A DNA stretch of 9,157 bases, taken from positions 1-9,157 of the forward strand of contig CANTHI010000113.1 in assembly GCA_947653505.1 (NCBI GenBank), in the 5' to 3' direction. This DNA is from an uncultured Eubacterium sp. Lineage in GTDB: Bacteria; Bacillota_A; Clostridia; Lachnospirales; Lachnospiraceae. The position numbers were made by a program, and so were the translations under genes. How positions within the stretch are numbered: the stretch's first letter is position 1; every line of letters starts with the position of its first letter. The notes under the pieces were generated by a model. The model worked only from the letters and a program-made list of their open reading frames with translations, was not told the origin of the DNA and ran no database searches. Positions 6,553 to 9,157 of the stretch are shown in pieces.

Positions 6553-7608
6553 TCACAAATTTACCCTGATCAGCTCTTTCACAAACTCCGTAACATGATT
6601 TTGCTCCAGATATTGCTGATCTTCCATCTGCAGCTTATGATACTCTGATTCCCTGATCACGATCTTCCTGATATTTCTAAGATGTGCGATCAGCTCGCGC
6701 AAATTATGGGATATCTGATAAAAATGTTCTTCCCCCTGCAGTTTTTCCTGTTCCAGAATATATAAAACCAGTTCAATATCCGGTATTTCTTTTCTAAGAT
6801 CTGATAATTCCAGACAAATATCCGGCCGCATTTGTATATACTGGTAATACATCTCCCTTGCCTGTGAAAACTCTCCCATTTTTACCAGCTGGGACATGGC
6901 AAGCTTAAATTCTACTGTTTCTGCCTTTTCTGACGTATACCGGATCTTTCCTTCGTAAAGGCTCAGATTTCTGGCTGTGATATATACAAGCAGCAGCTGT
7001 TCGGATATAAATCCATACAGCCTCTTATGATACGCGTCATAACCAGATACATCCACTCTTTTTTCCAATTCAGAAAAGATGGAGAACAGCCATTCACAGT
7101 AATCATCAAAGATCGTTTTTGTTGTGACACACAAGTTTCCATAATAATATTTGCTGCCATTGACTACGTTTAAAAAAGCATCATAATCGTGCGGATACAA
7201 TTCTCTGATCACATCCCCGGCAGCAAGAAGATCTTCTACATGATGCGCTTCTCCAAAGTAATCCAGATATGCGCCTTCCACATACATAGGATTTGACACA
7301 ATGATATCCGCATGGCTTAAAATCTGCTCATAATCCTCCTGATCCAGCAGCTCTTTTCCTTCTCCAGAAAAATACCGGCGATAATGACAGATGCCTATGA
7401 TATCCACATCGCTATAATTTTTCCAAAGCCAGTAAAGTCCCGTCAGTTCCCCATAATATTTATTTTTATGAGATATGGAATCTCCAGTATCATCCCCCAG
7501 ATATCCCAAATCCTCTGTCTCCGCTTTTCCGACCTGTAAGGGTATATAAATCGGATTCTGCGGTTCGTCAAATTTTTTATGAGTCATAACAAATATTTTT
7601 GTTCTCAT
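6553..7608 (-). CDS. DUF4422-family glycosyltransferase with C-terminal helical extension (351 aa)
   Basis: The protein begins MRTKIFVMTHKKF. Its hallmark is IIGICHYRRYF (about residues 70-80), the conserved core of DUF4422, a family found in capsule and exopolysaccharide clusters and treated as GT-A-like glycosyltransferases. Further conserved features are YGELTGLYWLWKN before it and NGSKYYYGNLCVTTK with FDDYCEWLFSI after it. From about residue 225 a mostly helical tail (KMGEFSQAREMYYQY and on) extends beyond the usual domain and resembles a single TPR-like hairpin followed by coiled-coil-prone sequence. I chose the ATG at 7606-7608 because AAGGGGGA lies four bases upstream. An in-frame TTG at 7641 would add 11 residues but has no comparable binding site. 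It is the first glycan gene after the toxin gene, 41 bases downstream with no visible terminator between. The donor sugar is unknown. Confidence 0.85.
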   Translation of the reverse strand: MRTKIFVMTHKKFDEPQNPIYIPLQVGKAETEDLGYLGDDTGDSISHKNKYYGELTGLYWLWKNYSDVDIIGICHYRRYFSGEGKELLDQEDYEQILSHADIIVSNPMYVEGAYLDYFGEAHHVEDLLAAGDVIRELYPHDYDAFLNVVNGSKYYYGNLCVTTKTIFDDYCEWLFSIFSELEKRVDVSGYDAYHKRLYGFISEQLLLVYITARNLSLYEGKIRYTSEKAETVEFKLAMSQLVKMGEFSQAREMYYQYIQMRPDICLELSDLRKEIPDIELVLYILEQEKLQGEEHFYQISHNLRELIAHLRNIRKIVIRESEYHKLQMEDQQYLEQNHVTEFVKELIRVNL

Positions 7609-7612
7609 AAAA

Positions 7613-7620
7613 TCCCCCTT
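7613..7620 (-). promoter_or_regulatory. Ribosome binding site AAGGGGGA that decides the DUF4422 start
   Basis: Reads AAGGGGGA on the minus strand, four bases before the ATG at 7608. It argues against the longer frame that opens at a TTG at 7641. The similar AAAGGGGG before the fusion gene (4465-4472) shows this is a typical strong site here. Confidence 0.8.
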
Positions 7621-7649
7621 AAGTTTCCTGAGTAGTGCCAAATCTATTT

Positions 7650-8144
7650 TTAGTCCTGCAATTTTTTTAGAAGCTGGGCATACAATTTATTATCAATATG
7701 CCTGCCACTGTATTTTAAAATATCTACACATTTCAAAATTTCATTTTTAGTCAATACATCCTCTTTATAAGCAGCCATGAGCATACCCACTGTGCCCATA
7801 ATCTGTATCCCCATCTGCTTTGCAACTTTACGTCCTTTTAATTCGTCCATAAGAAGAAGATCTGCCCCTTCTGAATCTGACAATATAATAGCTTCGCTTT
7901 CACCCAGATCAAGCCCCGCCGAACGACAAAGCAATTGAACCGCTCCTTTATCTATCACCTTTGCTTTTCTAATAAATATGCTTTCCTGTATAATCCTGCT
8001 TTCTTCCGGAAAACGTTTATTTGAAACAAGTTCTAAAAATACCGCCTCCGGAATCTGTATTTCACCAAATAGTTGCTGAATTAACTCCAGCCTCCCTATT
8101 TTCATTAAAGAAATAAGAGGTGTTGTATCAGATATAACAATCAT
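7650..8144 (-). CDS. DUF3368 PIN-like toxin of a UPF0175/DUF3368 toxin-antitoxin pair (164 aa)
   Basis: The N-terminus VISDTTPLISL (3-13) carries the first PIN acidic residue, D6. LGESEAIIL (80-88) and LLMDELKGRKVA (97-108) supply E82/E84 and D100/E101, and GTVGMLMAAYK (117-127) closes the fold. This order is the signature of DUF3368 proteins, which are PIN-domain relatives and presumed ribonucleases paired with UPF0175 proteins. Length is normal for the family and all expected acidic positions are present, so the gene looks intact. Its ATG overlaps the antitoxin stop in an ATGA, with GAAGGG (8154-8159) nine bases upstream, implying translational coupling. Its RNA target is not known. The DUF4422 gene follows on the same strand after 41 bases, so toxin transcripts may continue into the glycan genes. 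Confidence 0.85.
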   Translation of the reverse strand: MIVISDTTPLISLMKIGRLELIQQLFGEIQIPEAVFLELVSNKRFPEESRIIQESIFIRKAKVIDKGAVQLLCRSAGLDLGESEAIILSDSEGADLLLMDELKGRKVAKQMGIQIMGTVGMLMAAYKEDVLTKNEILKCVDILKYSGRHIDNKLYAQLLKKLQD

Positions 8145-8422
8145 ATTGCTTTACCCTTCATTTTTTCCCATGCTTCCACTTCTTCTTCTACTTCTTTTAT
8201 ATCTAAAGATAAGTAAGACAGACCCAGACTATCATATAATTCTATCAGATCATATTTTGCCATACCAAGTATTTCCGCCGCTTTACCATGAGATATTGTA
8301 TTATTTCTGATATGAGGATAAAGCAGAAGAGCATTTCTGATACATTCCTCATGGTGATTTTGTGGTTTCATATATACAGCCATACCATCCGGCACCTGAA
8401 TCGTAACATCTGTCATTGTCAT
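8141..8422 (-). CDS. UPF0175-family antitoxin (93 aa)
   Basis: The core ISHGKAAEILGMAKYDLIELYDSLGL matches the helix-turn-helix-like segment of UPF0175 proteins (typically IsxGKAAElaGmsrxeFlelLxexGI), followed by an acidic tail (DIKEVEEEVEAWEKM). UPF0175 proteins occur directly upstream of DUF3368 genes, as here, and are taken as DNA-binding antitoxins. I use the ATG at 8420-8422 because GAGGGG (8431-8436) lies eight bases upstream. A GTG at 8431 would start three codons earlier but overlaps that site. The stop overlaps the toxin ATG. Autoregulation through the palindrome over the -10 box is plausible but not shown. Confidence 0.8.
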   Translation of the reverse strand: MTMTDVTIQVPDGMAVYMKPQNHHEECIRNALLLYPHIRNNTISHGKAAEILGMAKYDLIELYDSLGLSYLSLDIKEVEEEVEAWEKMKGKAI

Positions 8423-8430
8423 ATTGATCA

Positions 8431-8436
8431 CCCCTC
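8431..8436 (-). promoter_or_regulatory. Ribosome binding site GAGGGG supporting the antitoxin ATG start
   Basis: Minus strand reads GAGGGG, eight bases before the ATG at 8422. The alternative GTG start at 8431 uses the last G of this site and would leave no spacer. Confidence 0.65.
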
Positions 8437-8489
8437 ATACTATAAGTCTGATTCATCAACTGTCACTGGTTATTTCCATACATCTCGTG

Positions 8490-8504
8490 ATATTTTTAAA
8501 ATAT
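8490..8504. promoter_or_regulatory. AT-rich palindrome at the promoter -10 edge, candidate operator
   Basis: ATATTTTTAAAATAT is a perfect inverted repeat with 7-base arms around a single central base. It overlaps the downstream end of the -10 box and covers the expected start site, where repression by the antitoxin would be effective. The surrounding sequence is AT-rich, so chance occurrence is possible. Confidence 0.35.
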
Positions 8505-8531
8505 TATATACTAAAACAAAACTATCCTCAA
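8503..8531 (-). promoter_or_regulatory. Sigma-A-type promoter of the toxin-antitoxin operon
   Basis: On the minus strand TTGAGG (8531-8526) and a perfect TATAAT (8508-8503) are separated by exactly 17 bases. The expected start site lies near 8496, giving a leader of about 75 bases before the antitoxin ATG. It is the best promoter match noticed in the window and may also drive the downstream glycan genes by read-through. Confidence 0.75.
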
Positions 8532-8600
8532 TCTGTTTCTTTATCTTTCTATCAGCCAATTATATGTTATCACATATCATTCCTATACACGCAATATCTG

Positions 8601-9128
8601 TTATATTTCCGTTTTTAATCTCTTCCATATTTTTTCCATCTGATGGCGGAATGTATAGCGGTCTTTTACCTTTTCATATCCCTGCCGCGCTATTTTTTCC
8701 CGTACAGTATCATGCCTCAGATAATAATCCGCCTGTTCAAACAGATCACCCAAACTTTCATAAACAGCAAAGTCATGTCCTGGCTCAAACAGCTCTGGCA
8801 TCTCTGGCTGAAAATTGGTCAGCAGAAAACCCCCGCTCCCCAACACATCAAAAACACGCAGCGGAACTCCGCTTTGTATAATCTTTAAAGAAATATTTAA
8901 ATTGATCCGGCTGGTCCTAAATACTTCCGGCATCTGACGATAATAATCTGCGTATCCTTTGTAACGGACCTGTGTGAGCTGGCTTTCTTCTTCCGGAGCG
9001 TACAAATCGACCTGAAAGTGGTTAGATAAAAGAGCCAGTGCCAGAACACGCTCGCGTCTGGTAATCTCACAGGCCATCATATATTCCAGTTCTTCCTTTT
9101 GTATGTGTTTTTTGAGGTATGGGGAAAT
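8601..9128 (-). pseudogene. CgeB-family glycosyltransferase, C-terminal part only (N-terminus lost)
   Basis: The open frame from 9128 down to the TAA at 8601-8603 reads PYLKKHIQKEELEYMMACEI, then ITRRERVLALALLSNHFQVD, FRTSRINLNISLK, QSGVPLRVFDVLGSGGFLLT and a tail ending RLKTEI. This is the C-terminal domain of CgeB / Glyco_trans_1_2 glycosyltransferases, paralogous to the fragment at 562-879. An in-frame TAA at 9129-9131 cuts it off upstream, and no other frame of the remaining 26 bases continues the homology recognisably. The ATG pair at 9080/9077 lies inside the conserved region with no convincing ribosome binding site, so it is probably a disrupted gene rather than a short one. Roughly the N-terminal half of a normal enzyme is absent. 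If the stop is a sequencing error, the gene may continue beyond the window. Confidence 0.75.
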
Positions 9129-9157
9129 TTAGGAACCATGTTAGTGTCATTGTGCCC

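Noticed and set aside
8562..8577. ATATGT-TATC-ACATAT hairpin after the right glycosyltransferase remnant, considered as a terminator
   Set aside because: The stem is all weak pairs apart from two G-C pairs, and no T run follows on the minus strand. It is at most a weak structure or chance AT-rich palindrome.
8288..8881. Plus-strand 197-residue open frame spanning the antitoxin, the gap and the right glycosyltransferase
   Set aside because: It is antisense to two well-supported families, has low-complexity composition and shows no recognisable domain.

Overview
The window looks like an accessory surface-glycan (flagellin, capsule or cell-wall glycosylation) region of a low-to-mid GC Firmicute, most likely a gut Lachnospiraceae/Clostridia relative. 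This rests on the strong AAGGGGG-type ribosome binding sites, the moderate AT bias, the CgeB-type and DUF4422 glycosyltransferases typical of such islands, and the gram-positive-style promoter. The species cannot be fixed from the sequence alone.

Layout. (1) 1-561, minus strand: the front part of a hexapeptide-repeat acyltransferase that runs off the left edge, preceded by the C-terminal half of a MaoC-like (R)-hydratase. (2) At 559-562 this block is abruptly joined to an unrelated one. The MaoC remnant (minus) and a C-terminal remnant of a CgeB-family glycosyltransferase (plus) start back to back and both lack their 5' parts. (3) 562-2547, plus strand: that remnant, then an intact 547-residue glycosyltransferase. 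(4) 2554-2588: a strong hairpin between convergent genes. (5) 7608-2630, minus strand: three closely spaced genes. They encode a DUF4422 glycosyltransferase, a TPR protein with an alkaline-phosphatase-superfamily domain whose nucleophile is Thr, and a fusion of a LicC-like cytidylyltransferase with a CobD/HisC-like PLP enzyme. (6) 8422-7650, minus strand: a UPF0175 antitoxin and DUF3368 PIN-like toxin pair with a recognisable promoter. (7) 9128-8601, minus strand: another CgeB-family glycosyltransferase lacking its N-terminal part, interrupted upstream by an in-frame stop. About 30 bases of unidentified sequence follow to the edge.

Working hypothesis: the three-gene minus-strand cassette makes and transfers a phospho-aminoalcohol decoration. 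The fusion would make an aminoalcohol phosphate by decarboxylating or transaminating a phosphorylated precursor, then activate it as a CDP derivative. The Thr-nucleophile protein, which has no membrane segment, would move or remove the phospho-alcohol in the cytoplasm. The DUF4422 enzyme would build the acceptor glycan. This is inference from domain content and gene order. The motifs themselves (LAAGMGKRL, YEIDDAQD, SISK...GLRLG, TYPS...GLYPEHH, SDHG, CHYRRYF) are seen directly.

The region also bears signs of rearrangement. Two divergent CgeB-family remnants face inward at its two edges, and one edge is a clean gene-to-gene breakpoint. No RNA genes, CRISPR arrays or complete insertion sequences were seen. 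No gene-free stretch exceeds 300 bases; the longest, 8432-8600, holds the toxin-antitoxin promoter.
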